A stretch of 64,000 nt of DNA from Magnolia sinica. Its lineage: Eukaryota > Streptophyta > Magnoliopsida > Magnoliales > Magnoliaceae. Below are positions 9,505-20,423 of the stretch, in pieces. A program made the translations under genes and the position numbers. The DNA lies in assembly GCF_029962835.1 (NCBI RefSeq), contig NC_080585.1:57461443-57525442 (forward strand), written 5' to 3'. Numbering within the stretch: the first letter of the stretch is position 1; each line of letters starts with the position of its first letter. Below the pieces are notes generated by a model that was given only the letters and a program-made list of their open reading frames with translations, searched no databases and was not told the DNA's origin.

Positions 9505-10872
9505 CTATATAGGAAGAGATTGCTTGTATTGGTTCTAAGAATCAAAGATATGCAATTTGGAAGATCATGTTGAATTTCATCTAAAAAGAGGAAAAAAATC
9601 TACAGCTGAAATTCTAGAAGATACTAACATAGAACTTGGAAATTTGTTTGAAAATTTAACATATGGACAACAACTTTCAGTTTTGCTCTCCATTAAGCAC
9701 CAAAAATGACGGAACAACAAATAGAGAATTGTAGCATACCCGCTAAAAGGATGTTAATCAGTTGACAGTCCTTTTTTAAGTCAATGTGAAGCTTTAAGGA
9801 TTCTCATAAATTGCAGTTTTCTTTTTTTTTTTTACATTCAAATCAACACTGCAAATTACGAAACGTTGACACTTGACGCCCCATCTCAAAATTTGTGAGA
9901 ACACCCAAGGTTAGATATTGCTCATGTTGCAAGTAACATCACTGGCTCTTCTATTACAACCAAGCTATGTAAAATAACATAGGACAAACAAAAAAATTTC
10001 GAGATGATCGTATAAGATTTGCTCAATCAGAATCTGATCCATGCACATGCATTATATATGAGGAAGAAAGATTCGTAACTGATTATCTAACAATTAAAAA
10101 CTGATTATCTTATGGAATATGAAAAGCCTGAAGGAATATGATGTCAAAATTTAGTTTGTCGATGTCATCTCCGACAAAAGACTCTCATAACCTCACGTGT
10201 TTGATATTCACAATTCCAAGCACTAACCACAGGCTACATCAGAAGAACCATGCACGGCATAACAAGCATAAATCGAAAAAACCACCAATGCACAAGCCAT
10301 ACAATCTTTTCAACAAAGTAGATATTTGGAAATTTTAACTTCTAGCTGACCCCAATTAATTGGGATAAAGTTTAGATGATGATGAGATACTTGGAAATTT
10401 TAAAGAGGGTGAAGTAACCAAAAAAAATAAATTCCATTTATTCAACCTTTGAACTCAGTTCTTTGATAACATGGGAATAAATGGGAGATGCCTACTTTGA
10501 AGAGGTTAAGTCCTCAGGCAACATTTTCAATCACTGACATCTTGTCAGTTCCTCCAAAATGCCAAAGCATAACGGAAAATGATTGAAATTAAGGTATTAG
10601 ATGAGTTAAACTTTAGAGGAGTACAGAGAACAATTTTCAACTAAGATGGTGACAACTGACTAATTTGTTCACAGAATTGGTCGGCAGGCCTGACATTGCA
10701 CTTGTCACATACAGGAGCCACTGATATGCAACTAAGATGGCAACAACTGCTAAAACATTTACAAGAACTGCAGCAGCTGCAGAAGGAAACAGTGAAAAAA
10801 GCATAAATGAGCTCCTGTATGTGACATTGCACTTGACAGTGATTGCATAAATAAGATGTTCTTCATGTTCAG
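9505..10872. other. CACTA interior upstream of TNP1-like exons
   Basis: No gene recognised. It contains the RTE micro-insertion at 10339-10385. At 10690-10832 a small symmetrical block has TGACATTGCACTTG as a direct repeat and TCACATACAGGAGC facing its inverse. CAACTAAGATGG is repeated near 10638 and 10728. Confidence 0.5.
10321..10403 (+). mobile_element. Severely 5'-truncated RTE-type LINE insertion with target duplication
   Basis: A 47-base insert (10339-10385) reads GACCCCAATTAATTGGGATA followed by a GATGATGATGA tail, the 3' end I associate with plant RTE LINEs. It is flanked by GATATTTGGAAATTTTAA (10321-10338) and GATACTTGGAAATTTTAA (10386-10403), an 18-bp duplication with one difference. 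This is the expected footprint of target-primed insertion that aborted almost at once. Confidence 0.7.
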
Positions 10873-13049
10873 TGTTCACACCCCAAGTGTAGGGTTGTGA
10901 TGTAGTAATAAACTCGGTAAGACCGAGGTCGAATCCACAGGGACTGATACCTGTACGTTATCTGAAATCAAGTAAAACTAGAACTAGACTAAGATGCGAT
11001 CTAAACAAAATAGAATTTAAGAAATAATTGTGGAAGAATTATCTAAGACTTTAAGGAATTCAGAAAAAGGAAACTAGGGATTCAGAGGATCCACTTGTAG
11101 AGATCAGGGAGATCGTATGCCAGGATCACAAATTATGGAAATTTATTGAACTGCCATTGATATAGGTTTCAAGAGATGAAAGGTGTATGAATTAGAATGG
11201 ATTCCATCACCAAACCATGCCCAGGAGACAAAGCAAACAACAGAATTAATCTAATTACCAATCAATCAACATGCCATGAAGGTTAGGAAGGTACTGTCAT
11301 CCTACCATGCCCATGGGACAATGATGAACAACAGGGCTTCCTGACTTCATAAATATAAAAAGAGGAAAGAAATATTCGAAGCCATTGCAAGCCCATTGTA
11401 ATTTCAATCACAACATGCCATTAAAAACTAAAAATATTCCCATAAAATTAAATCAAAAATAATCTCTTCAATCTAATCAAAGGGCACCAGCAACATCTCT
11501 CCCATCAGGCTACAAGCTTCACCCCTTAGCCCTAGCTAATAGGATTAGCTACACATGGATGGGTTGGTTAAACAAAATAAAATAAAGAAAAGAAAAAGAA
11601 AAGAACAAGAAGGGATGAGAGAGAAAACCCAGCTTTTTCTCCTGTCTTCACTCTTCCAGCCCTTTTCCCCACCACGCACAGCAGCAGCAGAAGAACTACC
11701 GTTTCCACGTATAGCAGCAGCAAAACTACCTCCCAGCACGTCCTTTCGCGTCTCCACCCAGCAACCAGCCTCCAAATTCCCGCACACCCCAGCCGTCCTC
11801 CCTTCTCTCTCTTTTAAAGACCAAAAACTCCCTCTGGCGCTGCTGCAGAGTCCTGAGGGGATTAGGCTGCGGAAAGCTTCGCAGTCAGGAACGCAAACCG
11901 CGTTCGTATGCGCAGTGGAACGCAGATATATTGTGTTTGGAACGAGATTTTGGACGACTGATCGTCCAAAAATCAGAATCGGACTTCTTAGGGGTGGTCA
12001 CGGTTCCCTGCTGATGAAAATGAATGATTTGGATTGCTGATCCGACCACCGTCTTGATCAAGGAACCGCCCGGAAGTCCCGGCTGCGCGCAACAGGGCTT
12101 GCGCGGTTCGGACGCTGTACTGATGGTGGGGCCCACGATCGGGTTTCTCCAGATAATCCACTCCGTTCATTATATTACCCTCGCAATTTCGGTCGGAAAT
12201 GACTAATTTTGAATCTATTTCGGTGCGCCCCACGTAGTTTTCATTCAGTCGTCCATTCTCCGTTTGGACAGTTGGATTGCAATCCTCACTGTCTTCTGAG
12301 TTTCTGACACCTAGGCGAGGGTAATTACCCCCTTTTTATCACCTTGGACGGTCCAGATTTTCAGCATATGTGATGGATGGGTCCCACAGTCAAAAAAACC
12401 GGAATCGGCCGTCTAAACGCTGTTGCGTTTTTGAATAGGACGCGGGTCAGCGGTGGCTGACCCTTTGTAGGAATTCGGTGCACCACAGGAGTGCACCGTC
12501 TATGCACTCGCATGCTCCTTATGGGGTCCATCATGATGTATATATGAAATCCGCTCCGTCCATACACTCTATCACATCATTTAGACCATGGAGACCGGAG
12601 ATGAAGCATATCCAAACAGCAGGTGGGCCCAGAATCATGATTCTGAGGGATGATCTATCCATTAGGCCACTTCCACCAGGATACAATAGCCGAAATTCTA
12701 CATGTACGGTTAATTTATATTCTTCAGGCCGTGTATGAAATTTCGGGACAAACGGATGGTGAGAAACCTATGATCTTGCATTCTGGCTGACTTTCGGGCC
12801 ACTTGAACTTCAGTTTCTCGATTTTTTCGGATCTCGGCCGTGTAAAATCGTCGATCCCAATCCCCAGGAGTCCGTCCCCTGCTTTTGTGACATCAGAGTG
12901 CCGAATCCGTGCTTTTAATACCCAATTTCAGTTTAAGCTCCTGATTGCATCTTGCAACAAAACACAATTAAAACCGGGCGTTAAACAGTATCATACCCGT
13001 AAATCCAGGTAATAATTGGGGTCTAATATGTAATATTTGACCCTCAACA
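10873..13049 (-). repeat. 3' LTR of Athila 1
   Basis: 2177 bp, from TGTTCACACCCC to GACCCTCAACA on the plus strand, nearly identical to 20424-22586. It contains a CAG-rich block near 11680-11730. The ~160-codon frame at 11555-12040, repeated in the other LTR, lies wholly inside the LTR and is not considered a gene. Confidence 0.93.
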
Positions 13050-14405
13050 CAACCCCCAACCAGCATTTTGCTAGTCCCGAGCAAAATATGCGAAAATTAA
13101 GTTGAGAATTACGAGATAATTCTTGTGAAGCCGAGTGATATTTTGAAAAACAATCCAGATATGAGAAATCTTAAGATTCATGAATGCTGATTATCAGTTT
13201 CTCCTGGCCTCTTATGCACGGTGAATTTCATAATCAAGTTCAAATATTAATCCATAAACTAGAATAATAAACATTGAGTTCCATGGGTGTATAGTGAAAT
13301 CTCGGTTTACCATCATCAAGAGATTCAATTCTTTATTTCAGGACTTCGTTGGTAATCAACAAGAGAACTCATGATAACTAAAACTTGCCTCACAGATCAT
13401 TTTTTTCATTTTTCTAGTTTTTTTTTTTTTTTTTTCATTAAAAGTAATGCCAAGAAGGGGAATTGAGTCCTCACCTATAGGGAGCAAACCTATGGTAAAG
13501 ACTGTAAATCCAACTGTTTCACTTATCATTCATGGGGAATTAAATCTACACCTATAAGGAGCAAACCTATGGTGTAAACCATTCGCCCAATCCTTTCAAT
13601 TTTCCAAGTTGGTTCCTTTCATGTTTAGTGATTACTAAGTTAATCCTTTAATATCGAACTGAAACCTTAATATGCAAGCGAGATGTGTCCTGTGAATTTA
13701 TGACTCAATCAATGTCTACAAATTCTAGTAATGGATTAACAATTCAAACTTAGCTCTGAAATTTGATAGATGACTGAATCCAAGAGTCATAAAGTACCAA
13801 CATCACGCATCTTGTAGTTCTAAATCCAAGATGGCCGTCAAAATCGCTTCGAATTCATATGAAATTCTAGAAAAATTTTTAAAAATTTTCACAATCTCTG
13901 CTCAAGACTAGGAACATACTGATTAGGAAGCCTAATCTCCCACCCCCAACCTAAAATCTACATTGTCCTCAATGTAAAAGAAATAAGCATGCAATGCACA
14001 TGGGACAAAATGAGTAAATGAGAAGTAATGGGAAGATAGTACCTGGATGATGCATAGAGAGACACTTTCCAAGAGATCACAGCATGGGCGTCGGTCATCA
14101 CGAGAGACAAGTCAACAAAAATAACACAAAATAAAATCCGACCTATACCACTTTCGTAGGTGCTTTCGATTGCATTTAGCGTATGCAACAAGCCTTTAAA
14201 CCCCTAGGTTACCCCTAGTGGACGAGTTGTAGTCTCGTGAGGGTTTGCGGCAATGCTACCAACAAACATTGAACTAATTAATGAGAAAAGTGAAATGGAA
14301 TGAAAATTTGGGTTGTGTCCTAGGAGCGCTAAGTTTAACGTCTTCAACTAGACAAGAATGGTCCATGAATTAATCAATCTTCCTATACCTCCATCGACTA
14401 GGAGA
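13050..14405 (-). other. Athila 1 3' untranslated region and polypurine tract
   Basis: On the minus strand this runs from the end of integrase to the G-rich tract GGTTGGGGGTTGTG directly before the 3' LTR. It has no env-like frame. The segment 13930-14330 is strongly similar to 62400-62840 of the third Athila relative (shared ACAACTCGTCCACTAGGGG, GTTTAAAGGCTTGTTGCATA and TTACATTGAGGACAATGTAG), so it is a conserved family feature, perhaps needed for RNA handling. Confidence 0.75.
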
Positions 14406-15540
14406 TCATCCTGGTAAACAAGATCGATCGAGGCATGGACATGTCCTCTCGGAATCAAATTTCTCGACAAATGGCTTTAAACGATGTCCATTTACTTTAA
14501 ACTCCTTGCCATTGTCGGGATCTCTTATCTCGACGGCCCCATGAGGATAAGCAGTAACAACAATGTAAGGGCCGGTCCAACGAGATCGAAGCTTACCCGG
14601 AAAGAGATGTAATCGAGAATTATACAAAAGGACTTTCTGGCCTGGCGTGAATGATTTTCGTAGAATATGTTGATCATGAAACGCTTTCATCTTGTCCTTG
14701 TAAATTCTCGAATTATCGTACGCATCTTTCCGGATTTCTTCAAGTTCATTCAATTGAAGTTTGCGCAGCGAGCCAGCGTTGTCCAGATTGAAATTAAGAT
14801 TTTTGATCGCCCAGTACGCTTTATGTTCCAGCTCTACCGGCAAGTGACAAGCTTTCCCATAGACAAGTCTAAAGGGAGACATTCCAATAGGGGTTTTAAA
14901 GGCAGTACGGTATGCCCATAAGGCATCGGTCAGTCGGATTGACCAATCCTTACGATCTGAGTTAACCGTTTTCTCCAAAATGTGTTTAATTTTCCTATTA
15001 GAAATCTCAGCTTGTCCACTTGTCCGTGGATGGTATGGGGTGCTCACCTTATGAGAGATACCGTATTTCTTCATTAAGCTCTCGAATGGTCTATTACAAA
15101 AGTGTGAGCCCCCATCACTAATGATGGCTCGAGGCGTTCCGAATCGAGAGAGGATGTTTTCTTTTAGGAATTTAATAACCGTGCGATGGTCATTCTTTCG
15201 ACACGGAATCGCTTCGACCCATTTAGTGACATAATCCACTGCGAGCAAAATATACAGATTTCCAAACGATTGGGGGAATGGTCCCATGAAATCGATGCCC
15301 CAGCAAGCAATCAAATGCTTCAATGATAAGGATGGGATTCAAAGGCATCATATTTCGACGGGACAATGCTCCCAATTTCGACAACGCTCACAAGCTTTGC
15401 AAAACTCATGAGTGTCCCTAAACATAGTGGGCCAAGAAAAGCCACATGCAGAATCTTGGCCGTGGTCTTTTAGCAGAAAAGTGACCACCACAGCCTGAGA
15501 GTGACAAGGAGATGACACTTCGATGCTCATCGTCTGGTAC
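14406..15540 (-). pseudogene. Athila 1 integrase region
   Basis: Integrase inserts the cDNA. The core reads [12 protein letters not shown], then [13 protein letters not shown], then [12 protein letters not shown] and the [13 protein letters not shown] block with [20 protein letters not shown], all hallmarks of Ty3/gypsy integrase of the Athila group. The N-terminal zinc-binding part, ending in a C-x2-C (CERC), is at about 15360-15540. The C-terminal part has [11 protein letters not shown]. The region is part of a broken pol and is treated as a fossil. Confidence 0.9.
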
Positions 15541-17266
15541 ACATCTCCTTAGAATTTGGTCCGGGCAATATTTAAATAAGTAAGGATCATCCTGAAAAGT
15601 TGCGCACCTCGGTGAAGAATTTCTTCTTATCTTGCGTCCTATGTCGGTATGGCACTGTAGCAAGATAGTTAGCAATATCGGCGAACCAAGGTGAATGGGA
15701 GACTCGAAAATTGTTCATCAGGGAACATGTCATTGATATGGGTCGCCTCAAGGGACTCAGAGGTATTAAGGCGAGAAAGGTGATCAGCCACTACGTTCTC
15801 TACTCCTTTTTTATCTTTAATTTCCAAATCAAATTCTTGGAGTAGAAGGATCCATCGTATTAAGCGGGGCTTAGAATCATTCTTAGAAAGAAGATACTTA
15901 AGTGCTGCATGATCTGTGTAGATAATAATCTTGGATCCGATCAAGTAGGACCTAAATTTGTCCAAGGCGAACACTACGGCTAAGAGTTCCTTTTCCATAG
16001 TCGAGTAGTTCACTTGGGCAGGATTTAGAGTCCTACTTGCGTAGTGAATGACGTAGGGCTTCTTGTCTTTTCTCTGGCCTAGGACCACCCCAAGAGCATA
16101 ATCAGAAGCGTCGCACATAAGCTCAAAAGGAAGGTTCCAGTCGGGTGGCTGCATGATAGGTGCAGTGGTTAATGTGCCTTTAAGCTTGGTGAAAGCTTCC
16201 TGGCATTGCTCAGTCCACTCGTACGGAACATCCTTTTGAAGAAGATTACATAATGGACGAGAGAGGAGACTAAAGTCCTTTATGAATCGCCTGTAAAATC
16301 CTGCGTGTCCTAAGAAGGATCGCACGTCTCTGATGTTCTTGGGTGGAGGTAGGTTAGAGATAAGATCGATTTTTGCCTTATCTACCTCGATTCCTTTGGA
16401 CGAGATGATATGTCCAAAGACAATTCCCTTCTGAACCATGAAATGGCACTTCTCCCAATTAAGTACAGGTTCTTTTCTTCACATCTTTTCAGCACACATT
16501 TAAGACTTTCCAAGCACTCGCTGAAAGATGGACCGTAAACAGAGAAATCATCCATGAAGACCTCTAGATATTGCCCCACCATGTCAGAAAAAATACTAAG
16601 CATACATCGCTGAAAAGTGGCAGGGGCATTACATAGTCCGAATGGCATCCTTCGATAGGCAAAGGTGCCGTAGGGACATGTAAATGTGGTCTTTTCCTAG
16701 TCTTCAGGGGCTATCTCTATCTAGTTGTATCCTGAATACTCGTCAAGAAAACTGTAATAGAAATGACCAGCTAACCTTTCCAGGATCTGATCAATGAATG
16801 GTAAAGGAAAGTGGTCTTTTCTTGTGACGGTATTCAACTTCCTGTAGTCAATGCACATTCTCCAACCAGTAGTGACTCTAGTTGGCACGAGTTCATTATT
16901 AGCATTGGCTACGATGGTGATTCCGGACTTCTTAGGGACCACTTGAGTTGGACTCACCCATTGACTATCAGATATAGGGTATATAATACCCACATCCAAT
17001 AGTTTAAGAACCTCGGCCTTAACCACTTCCTTCATGTTTGGATTTAGTCTACGTTGTGGTTGCCGAGCGGTCTTTGCATTATCCTCAAGATATATGTGGT
17101 GAGTACAAATCGAGGGATCGATTCCTTTGAGGTCCGCTATCGTCCATCCCAGGGCTCCTTTATGCTCAATGAGAGTAGATATAAGCATACTCTCCTGTTC
17201 TTTCTCCAGGTGGGCAGAGATCACCACCGGTAATGTCTCATCTTGACCTAAATAGGCATATTTCAA
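15541..17266 (-). pseudogene. Athila 1 reverse transcriptase and RNase H region
   Basis: Reverse transcriptase motifs in minus-strand order: GWRMCIDYRKLNTVTRKDHF, FPLPFIDQILERLAG, MPFGLCNAPATFQRCM and the catalytic block EVFMDDFSVYG. The connection and RNase H follow, with [55 protein letters not shown] and [10 protein letters not shown]. The order and the FMDDFSVYG variant are typical of Athila. Several breaks are present. Confidence 0.92.
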
Positions 17267-17589
17267 ATCGAGGGCAAAGGTTTTAGGTCAAGCTTCGGCG
17301 GCTTGAGGTTAGACGGTAGAGGCACTACATCGGTTTGTGGTAATTCTTCAAATTGTGGCCTCCATCGGTTAACTTCAAGTACCGGTGCAATATATCAAGC
17401 AAGGCGCACGTCTCCCTAATCATGTCATCATCAAAATCATGGGAGTGGGCTAGGCACGTCTCTAGATGGTCGGAGGATAAGGTCCGAGGTGTCGTATCTT
17501 CCACGAAAGAGTCAATCATGTTAATGTCGTGGAAATCGTCATCATCCTCTCAGTTCTGCCGTTATTGAAAAAATGTTTGACTCAATGTC

Positions 17590-17940
17590 AAATTTCCAAA
17601 AGACATAGTCATAATACCATTCCCGCAATTGATAATTGCATTTGGCGTGGCAAGGAATGGGCGACCAAGAATGACGGGAATCGAGTGCTCATGTTATTGA
17701 TGGGTTCGGTGTCCAGGATGATAAAGTCTACGGGGTAGTAAAATCTATCAACTTGGACCAACGCATCCTCAATTATCCCTCTTAGTACACGAACAGAGCG
17801 ATCGACAAGTTGTAGTGTGGTTAGGGTGGGTTTTAATTCCCACAAACCTAACTGTTTGTATGACGAGTATGGAATCAGATTGACGCTTGCTCCTAAGTCA
17901 AGAAGTGCATGATCAATTCGATGGTCCCCGATTACACATT
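17590..17940 (-). pseudogene. Athila 1 protease region
   Basis: The minus strand here has LGASVNLIPY-like and WELKPTLTTLQLVDRSVR-like text, followed by DRFYYPVDFIILDTEP, the usual aspartic protease segment between Athila gag and RT. The spacer at 17325-17520 carries LETCLAHSHDFDDDMIRE, a motif that recurs twice in the unusual frame at 60582-62369. Confidence 0.8.
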
Positions 17941-19789
17941 ATATGGTTGGGCTACCGGGATCTTTGAATTTCTGTGGCATGTCTTGCTTTAGGATGGCAC
18001 TCACTTTCTCGGTCAAGAAGATTTTCTTTTGAATAATTTTCCGTCGCTTGGTCGTGCATAAGTCTTTTAGGAATTTGGCATATGATGGTATCTGTTTAAC
18101 GACATCAAGTAGAGAAATGTTGACTTTCACCTGTTTCAACACCTCTAGGATATCCTGAGAGTTAGAGAGAGGTTTTGGTGAAACCAACCGTTGGGGGAAT
18201 GGAGCAACTGGCTTCTCTAGAAGTTCCGGTTCCACTTTTTGTGGGGCATCACTGGATCCATCATTGTTGTCCTCTTTTGGTTCTTGAGGCTTTTCGGGCC
18301 TAACCGGAAGAGTTTTATCAATGATCTTCCCACTCCTAAGAGTGGTGATGGATTTAGCATGTCCCATCTGATTTGAAGAGCTGGGATCATTATTCTCGTA
18401 TTGCGGTTTAGGATTGGGGAGAGGTTGTGCAGGAAGCATCCCCTTTTCTATAACCGTCATACGAGAATCTATCTTTTGCATAAAATCTGTGATTCCCCGC
18501 ATTGCCTGAGCCAGCTCTTGTATGGGATTTTGAACCGGTTCCTCTTGAGGTTTCACTTGATTTGGATTTTGATTGAAGAAACCTGGAGGAATCGCCGTTT
18601 GTCCATTCCTCCAACTAAAGTTTGGATGATTTTTCCAGCCAGGATTGTATGTGTTGGAGTTAGGTCCAGTAAAAGGTCTTTGATAGTTATTTACGGCATT
18701 GGCTTGTTCATTCAACACTACTCGAAAGGCAGGTATTGTAGGACAGTTTTCAGTTGTGTGAATGTTGCAATCACAGATGCCGCAAACAATTTCATTGACC
18801 TTTTCCTTCTTTCCTTCCATGGCCTCAACTTTCCTTATGAGCGTAGTCACTTTACACTTGAGATCATCCTCTTCTTTCAAGAGATATAATCCACCTTTCT
18901 CTTTTAATTGAGTCGGCCTAGACATGGTGTTCGACTTTGGGTAATAGTCCCAAGATTGTGTTTTTTCAGCCAAACTGTCGAGGTAGTCCCATACCTCGTC
19001 GATATCTTTATTAATGAACTCTCCATTACACATTGTCTCGACCATTTGGCGCATGGAAGATGTCAGTCCATCATAGAAAAAATTTGTAATGCGCCACGTT
19101 TCAAATCCGTGTTGTGGGCATGAACTAACCAAATATTTGAACCTTTCCCAACATTGGAAGAATGTTTCATCTTCCTTTTGGGCAAAGTTCATGATTGCTT
19201 TTCTGAGGGTAATCGTTTTATGATGTGGGAAGAATTTTTTTATGAATTCCCTCTGCATGTCGTTCCATGTGCCAATGGATCTAGGACGCAGTGAATGTAA
19301 CCACGTCTTAGCTTTCTCTTTTAAGGAAAAAGGAAAGAGTTTCAGCCTAATTGTATCCTCAGATACATTAGGAAAACATAATGTAGCTATAATCTCATCG
19401 AACTCTTTCAAATGTAAATATGGACTCTCTGATTCAAGTCCATGGAATTTGGGAAGGAGTTGGATAACTCCTGGCTTGATGTCCATTTGTCCTGTATTTT
19501 CAGGAAAAATCATGCATGAGGGCGTACTCACTCCCGCCGGTTGTAGAAAATCTCGTAAAGTACGAGGCGGGGGTGCCTGTTGCACCTCATTTTCATCCTG
19601 GGTATCCTCCACCCTGGGTGGAAGTAGAGGAGGTTGGTCTTCAGCCATAACTTCAGTTAACTCAGGGGATTTCGAGCGGTGTCTAGTCCTGCGATGGATA
19701 GTCAACCCCTCAACCAATCCTCCTTCAGTCAAGAGACGTCGAGTGTCGTCACGGGCCCACTTGGGCATGAAAACACTCGCAGCCCTCAA
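17939..19789 (-). CDS. Athila 1 gag
   Basis: An open frame of about 616 codons. It opens with a Pro/Glu-rich leader. The Retrotrans_gag (PF03732) block then has LFPFSLKEKAKTWLHSLRP, MQREFIKKFFPHHKT, KEDETFFQCWERFKYLVSSC and YDGLTSSMRQMVETM, the usual Athila gag signature. A zinc-knuckle-like C-x2-C..H..C (CGICDCNIHTTENC) and a basic tail follow. It begins ~600 bp after the primer site, as usual for the group. It forms the virus-like particle core. This part looks whole; the element as a whole is broken. Confidence 0.9.
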   Translation of the reverse strand: MRAASVFMPKWARDDTRRLLTEGGLVEGLTIHRRTRHRSKSPELTEVMAEDQPPLLPPRVEDTQDENEVQQAPPPRTLRDFLQPAGVSTPSCMIFPENTGQMDIKPGVIQLLPKFHGLESESPYLHLKEFDEIIATLCFPNVSEDTIRLKLFPFSLKEKAKTWLHSLRPRSIGTWNDMQREFIKKFFPHHKTITLRKAIMNFAQKEDETFFQCWERFKYLVSSCPQHGFETWRITNFFYDGLTSSMRQMVETMCNGEFINKDIDEVWDYLDSLAEKTQSWDYYPKSNTMSRPTQLKEKGGLYLLKEEDDLKCKVTTLIRKVEAMEGKKEKVNEIVCGICDCNIHTTENCPTIPAFRVVLNEQANAVNNYQRPFTGPNSNTYNPGWKNHPNFSWRNGQTAIPPGFFNQNPNQVKPQEEPVQNPIQELAQAMRGITDFMQKIDSRMTVIEKGMLPAQPLPNPKPQYENNDPSSSNQMGHAKSITTLRSGKIIDKTLPVRPEKPQEPKEDNNDGSSDAPQKVEPELLEKPVAPFPQRLVSPKPLSNSQDILEVLKQVKVNISLLDVVKQIPSYAKFLKDLCTTKRRKIIQKKIFLTEKVSAILKQDMPQKFKDPGSPTI

Positions 19790-20399
19790 TTAAAAACCTA
19801 ATCCTAAGAAAGGAAAAGAAAATCTAGAAAGAAAGAGAGAGTTGGAAAGAAGTTACCAAATCGAAGTCCTAAGTTAAAAACCTGCAAAATAAAACAAAAA
19901 TAAGTTAGATTCTAAAAAGAAAAATAGCAGTAAATTAATTTCTAAAAGAAAGAATTTTTAAAAGAAAGTGGAGATTTCTAAAATAAATTAGGAAAGATCT
20001 AAACTAGAAAGTAGATTATTAAAAGAGAACTGAAAGATAGGAAGTAGGGAAAGAGCTTACCAAATTAGAAATTTCTATCTTAAAGGCCTACAAAATAAGA
20101 AGGTTAGTTCCTAAAAAATATTCTAAAAATAAATTAGGAAAATAAATTAGATTCTAAAAGTGCTAGAATTAGAAAATATCTAAAATTTAAACCCTAATTC
20201 TAAAAATATGAAAAAGTAGAGAGATTAGGAAGGAATTACCAATTGAGAAACTTATGTCCAGATCCTATAAAATAGGAAACAAGTTAGTTTTGAACCCAAA
20301 TAGAAATAAATAAATAAATAAATAAAAACTAAGGTTAGTAAAATCCTAATCTTAAACTAATCCTAAAACCAATTAATTTCAGAAAATCGTAACCGTCAG
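19790..20399 (-). other. Athila 1 5' leader
   Basis: AT-rich leader between the primer site and gag. It holds repeated CCTACAAAATA-type words that, on the minus strand, look like TATTTTGTAGG acceptor sites (near 20090 and 20262). Similar leaders with the same words occur in Athila 2 (about 57790-58180) and in the third relative (60312-60581). Athila-type elements are known to use splicing in some copies; whether it happens here is unknown. Confidence 0.5.
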
Positions 20400-20417
20400 T
20401 CCCCGACAACGGCGCCA
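20400..20417 (-). other. Primer-binding site of Athila 1
   Basis: The minus strand reads TGGCGCCGTTGTCGGGGA six bases inside the 5' LTR, complementary to the 3' end of an Asp tRNA as in Athila elements. Confidence 0.9.
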
Positions 20418-20423
20418 AAAACT

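Noticed and set aside
11555-12040. A ~160-codon open frame, repeated almost unchanged at 21106-21591
   Set aside because: It lies entirely within both LTRs of Athila 1. The match is due to LTR identity, not to selection on a protein, and no domain is seen.
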